A stretch of 64,000 nucleotides of DNA from Diphasiastrum complanatum. Its lineage: Eukaryota > Streptophyta > Lycopodiopsida > Lycopodiales > Lycopodiaceae. Position numbers and translations under genes: made by a program. The notes under the pieces are model-generated. The model was given only the letters and a program-made list of their open reading frames with translations, was not told the DNA's origin and did not search any database. Positions 45,901 through 56,849 of this stretch are shown piece after piece; within the stretch, counting starts at the first letter, position 1, and every line of letters starts with the position of its first letter. Location: assembly GCA_029204225.1 (NCBI GenBank), contig CM055109.1, positions 46,843,895 through 46,907,894 of the forward strand. The letters run 5' to 3'.

Positions 45901-47350
45901 AGCTGCGAGACGATGCCCTAGTGCGATAAGCACCCCTACGAGGAGCAGGAGGTATGTCAGTGGCAAGCGGGTGCCGAGGCTGGGGGGGAAACTGGGCCTG
46001 AGGTGGCTGAGGGGGATGCTGCGGCTGCGGGGGATGCTAGGGCTGCTGAGATGGTGGTGAAGAAGCTCTAGAAGAACCAGCCTCACCATGCTGTCTATCA
46101 TCACCATCCTCATCATCAGAGTCCAAATCATTCTGATGTGTGGGGAAAGTGGATGGTATGTCTTGGGTGTCTTGTGAGAGACCATCCGGTGCCGACTCAG
46201 AGCGAAGAAATCGGAATGTCTGCACTGGGCGAGTCATCTAAGTGACTGCAGGAGGACGCTGCGGAAATGCACCCACTGGAATAGATGCAGCAGGAGGGGC
46301 GGGACTTGGTGCAGTGGGCTGTGGTGGTGCGGTAGGAAGTGGTGCAATGGGCTGAGGAACGAGTGGTGGATGTGCATCAGGCTGCGAGGGAGGAGCAGGA
46401 ACAGGAGGTGGGGGAGGATGTGGTGGTGGTGGACGAGGAGCTAGTGGATCCCGTGGGGTGGATGACACTACTGCATATACATCAGGATCTAGTGACATAC
46501 CGGCCTGCGTCAATCGTGCTCCGTATATGTCAATGAGCCTACAACGCTCCTGAGCAGGTATGTGTGGGCAAGGGAGGGAGCCTAAGCGTTTGCCATCACC
46601 CTTGACAGCACCAAGCAAATGGCTTTTCAGCCTAGTGAGAGTGCTGACAAAACGAGCATGATAAAACCTACAGGTCCATCCACGCGTCCCAGACCGAATG
46701 TCAAACCTAACGAACTCGGGGTCTTGGTCTACCTCACCCCATAGCTCAAACATATCTCTAGCAAGCATGGTGTGAGACGGTATAGGAAATGGGAAGTACG
46801 GAAGTGAAGTACAGAAGAAGTGCAAGAAAAAACAAATGAGTTACCGTTCGGTCAGAGGAAACCGGTCCTGGATAAGTGGATATGCGCTCCCACACAATGC
46901 AATGAACCTGGGAATGCCAAAAATTAACCTAAACCCTAAACCCTAGCATTCTCTCTCTAGATAGGCTGGTACAGTCTCTCTCTAGACTGTCCCAATCTCT
47001 CTATGATCCAAAATGCCTAGACCCTAAAAATAAACCTATTTGCATGAGGGAATCTCAAAAAACCTGATCTTTGACCCAAAAAAGCACACCTACAACTAAA
47101 CCCTAATTTTCTTTCTCTACAGAGGCCGCTACAGTCTCTCTCTACCCTGCTCTCTTCTCTCTCATCAATCTGAGCAGCCCTCTCTCTCAAGCTCTACCAC
47201 AACAAATGTGAAATGAGGGACAGATAGCATTGAGGGGTTTTGGGGGGGAAATTAATTGATTGATTGATTGATTAGATGAACCGTACCACGGTTCAAGGAA
47301 CCGTGGTACGGTTCCCAGGACCCATGGTTCTGAGAACCGTGGGTTCTATG
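42988..47350 (-). mobile_element. hAT-1 DNA transposon
   Basis: The 4.36-kb element has termini CATAGAATCC (left) and CATAGAACCC (right, reverse complement). The flanks are TTCATGAAT and TTCATGATT, consistent with a diverged 8-bp hAT target duplication. Both ends carry dense CGGTTC/GAACCG repeats (43001-43078 and 47279-47346) as subterminal motifs. The transposase gene is on the minus strand. It is inserted in another hAT remnant inside CBL intron 1. Confidence 0.82.
43531..46768 (-). pseudogene. hAT-1 transposase (DUF659 and hAT dimerisation domains)
   Basis: The likely start is MLARDMFELWGEVDQ at 46768, followed by a BED-like segment (TCRFYHARF with a C-x-x-x-H arrangement). Next come proline-rich and acidic linkers, the DUF659 core (GCSIMSDGWSDNRRRP, VVQVVTDNASNCV, WTPCAAHSIDLILGDIG) and the dimerisation domain split by an intron (LALRVLSQ, then SSSVCERNWSTFSLIHTKRR). 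A basic GRGRG/RPGRP stretch and an acidic tail follow. Introns are inferred near 44743-44879 and 44300-44400. In-frame TAG codons occur at 46238, 46037, 45123 and 43594, and a one-base loss near 45578 shifts the frame. This copy is probably inactive. Confidence 0.85.
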
Positions 47351-49329
47351 TTCATGATTCGTTGAAATTTGATTGAAATTTTCAACTTCAAATTTGATGG
47401 TCAATCAATCATGAACATCCACATTGGTGAAATAGCTAGCTTCTATAACAATTCTATGAAATCTAGATTGATCGATGGAAGTAACGAATAGCTAATTGAT
47501 GATACGTTTTCAAATTTCAAGATTATGTTGTGCGCTAGTTGGATTCAATGAATGATTTGTAATCCTTCCAAACCCATTGCAATATATATTATAAATCTCA
47601 AGCTTCTTAATCGTGGTATCAAAGATGAATGATCAGATTTGTGCAAGGATTAATGTAACACCCACTTTCAGATTAAATTGAAATTTCACTCCATGAATGA
47701 TATTATTACTCTATAAATGAGCTATTGTGGCATTGCCATCACTTATTCTATTGCAACTAATGATGCGATGAAAGCTTTTTGGCCTATGGTAGAGGAACAC
47801 CCACAATATTTCAAAAGTGTCATTTTGAGGTTTCAGACTTGACCTTCTCACAGCCACAAAAGTAACTAGTCCCATTCGTAAACTTCTCATTTTCCAACTT
47901 GTCCAACTTCACCTTAAAGCAGTCGATAGAGCAGCAAGACTACAAAGCATTGGAGCTGCCATATCTTTCCTTTCAAGAATTAAGCTTTTACTATGAATTC
48001 ACAATGCTACCCTGTCAAATTGTGTGACCATGAATACAATGAATTCCACATAGCAAGGAATTGTACAGCAACTAGCTAAAGTTTTGCAAAAATCATAATT
48101 GAAAGATAGATTCATAACATCCTTCGGAATAAGAGTCATTCTAACAACCTTTCATGCCACAAAAATCATATATTATAGGGGCATTGCAATACTGGAAAGA
48201 TTAGTCTCATGTGCTTTGCAAACCTGCACTGATATTACAAGTTCAAATCAATCAACTTTAAATGTAATATTCATCTAAAAATATGCACATAGCACGAATA
48301 TCATGGACGCATCAATGCCAATCATAACAAGTTTAGAGACTGTCCAACTGGATTCATGAGATAGAAGCTTTTACATCAACTTTTACAACCCCCAAGGTCA
48401 ATTTTGCCATATCAAGTGTCGCATAAAGCATGAGATTGAATTGCCTCATCACCAAACCATAAAATCCATCAAGACGTACTCATGAACGATGGAGCTATCA
48501 ACAAGCACACCCAAAAGCTAAAATGAAGACATGGGTCGTGCAAGCATCCCATACGACCAGCACCATTCTTCATTCAAGCGCGTGACAGGCATAGCACGCG
48601 CACATCATTCACCTCTCCATAAGTTGAATATTAAAAGGGAACTGGAGACCTCTTAACCGTGCACAGGTCAAGCCTAATCATGACGTGTGAAAACTCACAC
48701 ATGTGCACAGGTGAAGCTAATCATGACGTGTGAAAACTCACACATGGCATGGATTATCCACAGCTCCATGTCCAAGAATCCATCTTCTAACATGGGGTTG
48801 GAACCTTGGGTGAATCGACATGTACCCAATCAGGAACCTAACAATCCAGGCCAATATCAACTGGTAAAGCAGACTTGAGAGTTCTTTATCAAAGAGGGAA
48901 AAGTGCTCTGGATGACAATGGGTTCACAAACTCAAATAGTGTCACCCGTTATAAACACCAAGTACAAATGTGAAACTTTTTTTTTTTACATCAGTGGGGA
49001 TGTACAGTAGTGGATTCATGGGATCTAAGTTCGCCGACTTGGTTGATATTCAGATGGTCAACAAACAAGGTTCAAAAATTCACGTACTCTTAAACTGGAC
49101 AAAGAACGACATAAATATGATCCATAGAGTACACTACACTAAGGGATGGCTGACTGAGATAAATTAATGCCAATCTCTTCATGCTTGTAAAGTAGGACAC
49201 TGACAGGCCTATACTAACGGTATTCAAGTTCTACTCCTAGAAACAATATTACTCAAAGACAAGCAAAAAGGAAAGATCTCATCCAAAAAGTCAAAGAAGT
49301 TTGGACAAACTAGGAGAAAACACTATTCA

Positions 49330-49331
<2 letters not shown>
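47351..49331. other. Intron 1 sequence, largely unrecognised
   Basis: AT-rich sequence continues from the hAT-1 target. It contains a short tandem duplication (separate entry) and no gene signal. Confidence 0.45.
48659..48745. repeat. Two tandem copies of a 43-44 bp unit
   Basis: GTGCACAGGTCAAGCCTAAT at 48659 recurs at 48703 with two changes. Each copy ends in TGTGAAAACTCACACAT, itself partly palindromic (TGTGA..TCACA). Confidence 0.85.

Positions 49332-49387
<56 letters not shown>
49332..49387. repeat. (TA)n microsatellite, left part
   Basis: A perfect AT dinucleotide run of 56 bp ends exactly at the start of MITE A. The run resumes at 50071-50081 on the other side. Confidence 0.97.
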
Positions 49388-49389
<2 letters not shown>

Positions 49390-50070
49390 TAGTTACACAG
49401 AATCGCGTGTCTGGGAGGAGACGTTTCGGAAACCACGTTTCTGAGAAACGCGTTTCTCCTCCTAGAATTGCAAAAAAAAAAAAAACATTTATTTTTTTTG
49501 GAAAAAAAGCTTATGGATGAAAATTTTTTAGGGGATCAATGGTCAAACGAGCATTTTGCCTCTCAAAAGTGCAGTAGATGGGGCACAGACAGATCTTATT
49601 GTCAGGGGGTTCGGGGGGCGGTAGTCCCCCGAGAAACAGGGGGTCCGGGGGGGGTAGCCCCCCGGTGGGGGGTTTGGGGGGCAACGCCCCCCAACGGCAG
49701 GGTCCGGGGTAAGACCTCTTCATGACTTGGCCTTCCACCCCCCGAGCGAAAACACGCTTACTGGGACCATCTGTGATCGTAACAGACATGCTAGAGGTTA
49801 GTTTTGAATTTTTATCCTTCACAGAAGCCAACATGGATTAATGCACCTGAACTGGACCATCCTGCACCCGAAACAATCGGCAAATTACACAGTAATTATG
49901 CTCTTAATTAGAGCTTTCATCTGATACCCATATTGCCCAAAGAAAATCCCCAAAAAAAAAATTTAAAAAAAACGTTTCTGGAATTTTTTCAAAAATTTCC
50001 GAAACGCGTTTCAGAATCGCGTTTCTGAACTCGATTCTGAAACGCGTTTCAGAAACGCAGTGCAACTATG
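49388..50070. mobile_element. MITE A, hAT-like, inserted in (TA)n
   Basis: The 683-bp element begins CATAGTTACACAG and ends with the complement of CATAGTTGCACTG. It is flanked by ATATATAT on both sides, formally an 8-bp duplication but trivial inside the microsatellite. Both ends contain inverted ACGCGTTTC/GAAACGCGT motifs. The middle (49606-49712) holds G-run hairpins. There is no transposase. Confidence 0.8.
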
Positions 50071-50447
50071 ATATATATATACATCATCGCGGATCCCGGT
50101 ACCGCGGCACCATGATAGTCTGTGGTACCATAATATATAATTTTGTTTTAATATTTTTTTTTTAATTTTCTTTTAAAATAATAATAATAATTTAGTTGGC
50201 AATATGGGTATCATCTTGAAGCTCTTGACGAGAGCAATGCATTTATGCAGGTTGCCGGTTCTAACGAGAGTAGTGCATTTATGCAAGTTGCTCCAACTTC
50301 TAATGAATGCCTCTCAATGTGGTAGTTATATAGTAGCAACCACCATCTGAGAGAGTGAACAGCCAAAGGACCAAGGGAATGCAAAACACCAAAAAGTGTG
50401 TTTTCGCTCAGGGAGTCGGAAGGCCAAATCATGAGGAGGCCGTACCA

Positions 50448-50655
50448 TTGGGGGGCTCTGCCCCCCAAACCCCTTGGACCAACCAGGGCTTCCTGCTATA
50501 TAGAAACTGTAATCTAGCCATCTCATAACCATCATGGTCTCACAATAGACCCTAAACTAGTGACTACTAAACTAAGAGGTGCATTATTTAGTTATGTCTA
50601 ACCATAGATGCACAGAAACACGTTTCTGGGAGGACGCGTTTCTCCTCCCATTAGC
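50448..50655. repeat. G-rich hairpin and a second MITE A-type end (MITE B)
   Basis: GGGGGGCTCTGCCCCCCAAA near 50455 forms a strong hairpin similar to those in MITE A. At 50603 CATAGATGCACAGAAACACG, then TTTCTGGGAGG and CGCGTTTCTCCTCC, repeats the left end of MITE A. No matching right end was found, so this is a solo or truncated terminus inside hAT-2. Confidence 0.6.
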
Positions 50656-51364
50656 GTGTTAAAAAAAAACAGTTTATTAAAAAAAATTTGCCCATCTTCA
50701 CAGCCAAAATTGCGCCAGCCGTGGAGCAGCTAAATTTTTATATTTTGATCTACAAGTGTCCGATCGAGACGTGTGCATAGTCGGCAGGCATCTACTCGGC
50801 GATACGGAGGTGGTGTGCACGATGCCAGGGGGACTGAGCTTCGCACAGATCGAAACGATCAGTTTTCAATTTTTGGTAAGTGTAGGCTTGGTTTTTTGCA
50901 AGTGTTGACATTGAGCTTAGGCAACCAAATCAAGCGTAGTTTGGCTCTAGACCACCTTTCTTCATGCCCACGATGATTCCTACAGGGTCAATTTCAACCA
51001 TTACGACACGCCTTGCGAGATTTGAACACCACAATCCAAATGCTTGTTTTTTTTTGCCATTTTCAGAAAATGACTTGTGGGCAACCGATTCAGGTGATGT
51101 CTGAGCCTAAAATGCATTTCCACATGCCTGTAGAGACTCCTGTGACCTCCGTTCTGACCATCTACGTCAGCACCACAAATTTCAATATTCATGCCCTAAT
51201 TCCATGTTTTTTAGGGTTTAGGCGTAGTGCATCGTGCAAGCATCCGCCAGTAGCGTGGTTTAGGCCTGCACTTGACTCCTTTACGCCTGCAAGGACTCCC
51301 ACACTAGCGTCAGTCGCCCGTTTTCGCTCACACTGGAATTGTTCTATCCCTCGCCCTATCTCGT

Positions 51365-52069
51365 GTGGATTCGGCAACTGCTGCTCCTCAGGCACCACCC
51401 ACGCAGGAGGAGATGGATGATGAGATCTATAGAGAGTTCTATAGACAAGCGCAGGCTGACGCACAGGCTCTACGGCGTTCGAGGGCAGACAGGCAATGGG
51501 ATAGGGCTGAGGAGGGGGATGACGAGGGCTTGGAGGGTGGAGAGGAGCTCGGGGCTAACTATCAGGAGGAGGAGTGGGTTGAGGGGGATACGGAGGACGA
51601 TGAGGAGATGGGGACGGAGGCACAGGGGGATGACCTGGCTGACCTGCTGGTGGACCCTGATGCGAAGACAGAGGAGCCAGCCATTCCTGCACATAGGCCT
51701 AGGGGGAGACCTAGAGGTTTTGGGGGGGGGGGGGGCTGAGTTTGCTTTTTGTAGACAAGAGTGGAGCATCACAGGCAGCCGTCGGCCAGGAGGCATCATC
51801 ACAGTGAGTAGGGCCATCCCAGGGCGTAGGATCACAGCCACCTGACACACAGACACGCAGGGGTAGACACAGGGGTGGGGGCAAGCAGAGGGGGGCCAGA
51901 GGAGGGAAGAGAGGCAGAGGCAGAGGTAGAGGCAGGGGGAGGATCCAGAGCCAGGGCCACACCACAACATATGGCTCCCTCCAGTTCCGATTCATCTACA
52001 GACCCTTGGGATCTGCAATCAGGCACAGATTCAGATGATGGTTCCTACCATGACTCTGACGAGTCTTAG
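51365..52069 (+). pseudogene. Acidic open frame with RPRGRPRG motif, tail of a hAT protein
   Basis: The frame starts MDSATAAPQAPPTQEEMDDE and is very acidic (EGDTEDDEEMGTEAQGDD). It reaches an AT-hook-like RPRGRPRGF and then a 14-G run (51722-51735) that breaks the frame. A second frame ends in a Ser/Asp tail (DSDDGSYHDSDES) at 52069. The order acidic, RGRP-basic, Ser/acidic tail resembles the C-terminus of the hAT-2 transposase. It may be the 3' exon of another copy or a separate accessory frame. Function is unknown. Direct repeats with GTAGTTTTCATTATGTTCAT follow at 52070-52210. Confidence 0.5.
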
Positions 52070-52210
52070 TTGTGTAGTTTTCATTATGTTCATGGAGTTT
52101 TACTTGTATAGTTTTCATTATGTTCATTATGTTGTGTAGTTTTCATTATGTTCATGGAGTCTTAGTTCTGACGAGTCTTAGTTGTGTAGTTTTCATTATT
52201 TTCATTATGT
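52070..52210. repeat. Short direct repeats between hAT-2 frames
   Basis: TGTGTAGTTTTCATTATGTT, with or without CATGGAGT and CTTAGTT, occurs four times in imperfect tandem. It looks like an untranslated spacer expanded by slippage. Confidence 0.8.
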
Positions 52211-52246
52211 CCTGTTGCTCGCACGCCCCCGGTTTACGATTTTCTC

Positions 52247-54408
52247 ATGGATTCTTCGCCACCCGAGCAGGCCCAGGATGCTACTGACGAGGCCTTCGAG
52301 GATGTGGATGAGATTCCTTCTTCTTTCCCTTCCCATCCGGATGATCTCCCTAGCCAACAGTTTTCGTATCCCATGCCAGATCTTGCCCCTCCACCAGGGC
52401 ACCCCACTTATGCTGCTGCACCCATCCCTGCCAGTGAATCCCACTCTCCCCATTCCACGTCTACAGCCGATGCATCCACTAGTGCCCAGCCTGTCGCGTC
52501 ATCGTCCATTCCTGTCACGGTTGGTGCACTGTGCTGGAGGTCCACCACTCGTCGCCCACCAGGTAGAGCCCTTATGCAGCAGACCATTCGCGGCGCACAT
52601 CAGCCGCACATGGACAAAGAGGCCACACAGGTCGTGGCCAGTTTGATTTACGAGCTGAACCTACCTTTTGCCATCACCGATTCTGAGCCCTTCAGAAGGG
52701 CATTCCGCCTTGCACAGTCTATCAGCCCTAGCTAGAGAGTCCCTGGTTCAGAGGTTGTCCGTACACACATGTTGAGAGATAGGGTCGAGTCCTTGTCCAG
52801 AGAGATGGAGCCTCTACGCCGCCACTGGGCCACATATGGATGCAGCATCATGTCCGATGGCTGGACTAATGTCAGGAGGAGGCCGATCCTCAACATCTTG
52901 GTCTCCAGCTGCATGGATACACAGTTTTTGAGAGCCGTGGATTGCAGTAGAGGGGGGAGAGTCATATCTGCAGATTTCATGTACGACCTCATTAGGTCTT
53001 CCATCCTGTCCATAGGCCCCTAGCATGTCGTTACGGTGGTGACGGACAATGCCACCAACTGTGTTCGGATGGGTGTCCTGCTAGAGGCCGAGTTCCCTCA
53101 CATCGTCCATACCCCCTGTGCGGCACACGGCATAGACCTTTTGAAGGGGGACATAGGTGCACTTCCCTGGGTTAGAGCCATCATCCGCGAGGCCCTCTTC
53201 CTGGTGACTTTTGTCGCCCGGAAGAGGCATGTTCTTGCCATGTTCCGAGTGTTCAGCCATTTGGACCTCCGTAAGCCAACCCCACACGCTTTGCATTCGA
53301 CCTGGTGGTCATCGACCGTCTGATCAGGTGCAGGGCGCACAGCTTCTACAGATGGTTGTCAGTGATCTTTCGTGTGCCAGTACGTTTCAGCACACGGAGG
53401 ATGGGGAGCACTTTTCTTCCACAGTGAGGGGAGACCAAATGTATGAGCTCATGGACCGGATCGGACAGTTCCTGCAACTGCCCATCTTGCAGCCAGAGAG
53501 GTAAGCGAAATTGTTCTTTATCTTTTCAGTGTTTGCTAGTTTGTTTTTATCTCGATGTTAAGTTTTTTCAAAAATTTGCTTCGTCTTCATGCAGGATGAC
53601 GGAGCTGAGGTTCATCTGGGAGACGCGGTGGAACTACTTTCACAGGAGTATCCACAGCGTTGCACACATCTTGCATCCCCTCTTCCTCTCTCCGACACAG
53701 CTATCAGACAGAGAGCTCGAGGCGGATTGGCTTGAGTACATCTACAGGGTGGGTCCACACATTGGCTTGGATCCTATCAGACTCATGGAGTTAGCTGCAT
53801 TTCATTTCGGCATGGGCACGTTCGGTCACCCGGCTGCTCAGGATCCAGAGAGGAGGCAGCTCCCCATTACCTGGTGGACCATGTCACCTATTCCTCCATA
53901 CAGCGTCTTGCACTGCGTGTCCTTTCGCAGGCATGTATCTCATCTCATCCTCCCTTGCTGTATTTCGTTGACGTTCCACCCGTGCACCTGTGCTGAACCA
54001 TTTCATTGCACGTACCACAGGATTGCGCTGCCTCCGTGTGTGAGCGTAACTGGAGCACATGGCCCCTGGTTCACACAAGGAGAAGAAACAGGCTGTTAGT
54101 GAGTCAGCTAGAGCGGTTGGTGTTCTGTAGCACCAACGCACGTCTCGCTAAGAGACTGCCGACCATTACGAGCGCATTGCAGGTGATGGGCTATTCCCCC
54201 ATAGCATGTTGGTTTACGTCTCACTAAAATGTAGGTTGCCATTTTTTATCAAGTTGTTGTCCTGACACGCAATATTTTGACCTTGCAGACGAAGATATCT
54301 GATTTGGAGCGCCAGCTTGACTTGCCTACGGACAGCGTCCATCCCATGCCTGCAGATGACTTGGGCACACAGTTGATGGCAAAGAGAGAGAGAGAGGGAG
54401 CTTGCTGA

Positions 54409-54490
<82 letters not shown>

Positions 54491-55974
54491 GCTTGAGCAC
54501 AGAGAGCCTCCTTTGTATGAGGCAGACAAGCCAGTGTCAGAGGATGAGCATGATGAGGATGAGCCCATTCGGGTTGTGTTTGCCAGTTCAGAGAGGGATG
54601 AGGCAGACCATACAGGTGCAGGGCACACGCCAAGGGCAGGGGTCACAGGTGCATCACGTGGCAGAGGCGGGGCACATGGCACAGGTTATACCAAGAGACA
54701 GGCAGGGCACACAGGGGGGGGGGGCAGTGGCATACCTACCTATGTCGACATGATGGAGGAGGCTCTTGATAGAGGGCAGAGTGATCTAGATGCCGGTCCC
54801 GCAGCTGTTTGGATGCGTGCAATACAGAGTCATGGCCGTTACTACGACAGCACACCAGAGGAGGCACCAGATGACTTTTATTGCACAGATTGGGAGGCCA
54901 TGCAGGGTCTACAGGGTGCACATGATGAGGCACGGGATGAGGCACGGGTTGATTCAGGGGATGGTGCACAGGATGATTCAGGGGATGGTGCACAGGATAA
55001 GGCCCAGAGCCCAGAACATTTGTATTCAGATGCCCAGCTGGACGACTTGATTGCCACATTGGATTCAGAGGCTCAGCAGATGCCGAGTGTCAGGGCACCC
55101 CCTCCATCTCTTGCCAGCATGCCATACAAAGAGTCCCAGCCAGAGCAGTCGCACGAGGTGTCTACAGTTCCTCCAGCTCCTCAGAGGGTATATGTGCGCT
55201 GCACAGCTCCTCCAGTGCCACCGATGCCATTCAGGCCTGCAGCCCCTCCATCGCCGTCCAGTTCTGCAGCACCAGGTCTCCATGGCAGGCCACCATCTGT
55301 GCCCAGGTTTTCTCTTGCAGCGTCCACATCCACAGTGGCTCCTCCAGCTGCTCCTCCAGTGGCAGCACCCACTCCACTCGCTCCCCCTTTGGCAGCACCC
55401 AGGATGTACCAGTACCGGCCACCGCAGCGCCCCTTTCAGTACATATCGCCATTGTACTTGCCTCCTGCACAGCCAGTTCCTCCACCTGCAGCAGCCCCAC
55501 GGGCACACACTCCACGAGCTCATCCTCCTCGCTCAGGTGCACAGGGAGTTCCCTCTTTTGCTTCCCTATCCCAGCCGGCCTCAGCTTGGGCCCAGCCTAG
55601 CCAGCCAGGTGATTTGCATGGGGGGTGACGAGGCATTGACAGCTCCTCTTGTCCGCAAGAGACCAGGAAGGCCCAAGGGTGCACCGAACAAGAAAGGCAA
55701 GGCACAGAAACTGCCAGGGAAGAGAGGACGACCACGCAGGGCTCCAGGTATAGCTAGAGGTGCAGGATTACAGCCAGCTGGAGGAGGTGTTGTTGGTTTG
55801 GCTTGCTTGGGGGCTGATGCGGAGGCAGATTGGGATGATGCTAGTGAGGAGTCCTCCTCCTCGGACACACAACCCATGCCAATTCCAGACAGGCAGAGAT
55901 ATCGGCTGCGAGAGTCAACTCGGGGCCCAAAGTTGTCTCCGGAGCATTCATCTGAGTCAGAGCCAGAGCATTGA
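52247..55974 (+). pseudogene. hAT-2 transposase, DUF659 plus hAT dimerisation domain
   Basis: The inferred exons are 52247-53500, 53595-53930, 54021-54182 and 54289-55974. The first has a Pro/Ser-rich N-terminus and the DUF659 core (YGCSIMSDGWTNVRRRP, VVTDNATNCVRMG, HTPCAAHGIDLLKGDIG). The second and third carry RFIWETRWNYFHRSIHSVAH, then ASVCERNWSTWPLVHTRRR and LVFCSTNARL of the dimerisation domain. The last has a proline-rich region, a basic KRPGRPKG and RGRPRRAPG stretch, and an acidic end. In-frame TAG codons lie at 52733 and 53021, a (GA)n tract breaks the last exon, and G-runs at 54714 and near 55620 shift the frame. The donor after 53930 is GC, not GT. No BED finger was found. Confidence 0.83.
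54379..54486. repeat. (GA)n microsatellite inside the hAT-2 coding region
   Basis: About 100 bp of nearly pure GA starts just after the exon segment DLERQLDLPTD. It would encode alternating Arg-Glu and changes the reading frame between 54289 and 54486. Confidence 0.95.
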
Positions 55975-56499
55975 TTGTGGCTCTGTTACTTTAGTTTCAG
56001 TAGTTTGTCTCTAGCAGACGGTCTACCATTGTACTCAGATCATTTTTCACATTATATACAGTATTTGGCGTACTTTTTTTGCTGCACATTGTGCGTATGT
56101 CACTCTGTACATGTGATGCTGTATTTACAATTTTATGTCAAATTCTATGTGCGTGTGTGAATCTTATTTTCAACTAATTTCGATTGAAGTGAATGATAGC
56201 TTCACATAAATGCACCTACATAATGAGCACAGCAATTACCCCTACACCCCAAACGGCATTTCACAAACACATGTATTACATTTGCATTTAAAAAAATACA
56301 GAGATTGCATTTCACATGACCAGGTTCGTGTTGTACAAAAAACAACTATATATTCATTCTACCGTTGTATCAAGATAACATTACATATCCTGTCCTTTTT
56401 TTAAGCAGCTATCTAGTTATTTGCCACACCCTAAACTGCCGAAAATTACATAGCAGCAGTCCGCCACATACAGCTGGACCTTATCTATTCTAAACATGC

Positions 56500-56849
56500 C
56501 TACTGATCCTCCAACGACTCCTCGCCCTCGTCAGGTGCATTGTTTTGTCACTCTCGCTCTGCCTCCTGGTTAGCCCGACGTCTGGCCGCCCTTTTCCTGA
56601 CCATGATGAGCTGCCGCCGTGTGAAGTTCATTCCGATCTGCTCATCCAAATCCAGCTCGAAAGCGGGGGTAGGGGCCACAGCGGGGGCGGGGGGGGGATC
56701 TGCAGCTCTGGGTGTCTCTCCCGAGTCTGTTGCAGCATCTCTGCAATGTCTGCCTCTTGCTTCCGATGTCTTTCGTTGTGCCTTCGGATATCTTCCTCGA
56801 GCTTCCTCCTGGCTTCTCCCTTGGGCTTCAGTGGTATGCGCTCTGCCAT
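56500..56849 (-). pseudogene. Convergent second frame of hAT-2, charged coiled-coil-like protein
   Basis: From ATG at 56849 the minus strand reads MAERIPLKPKGEARRKLEED, then IRRHNERHRKQEADIAEM and LQQTRERHPELQIPPPP. It is rich in Arg, Glu and Lys and suits a short coiled coil. A nine-G run at 56689-56697 shifts the frame. The continuation (FELDLDEQIGMNFTRRQLIM, then a basic ARRLANQEAE) ends at TGA, with an acidic EGEESLED stretch after it. It faces the transposase gene tail to tail and sits just inside the right terminus. I do not recognise the family. It may be an accessory transposon protein. Confidence 0.45.

Noticed and set aside
55051-55628. A long frame overlapping the hAT-2 proline-rich tail in another register.
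   Set aside because: The 54513-55628 frame has the expected acidic then proline-rich composition. The overlapping frame is Gln/His/Cys-rich and becomes real only after the frameshift near 55620.
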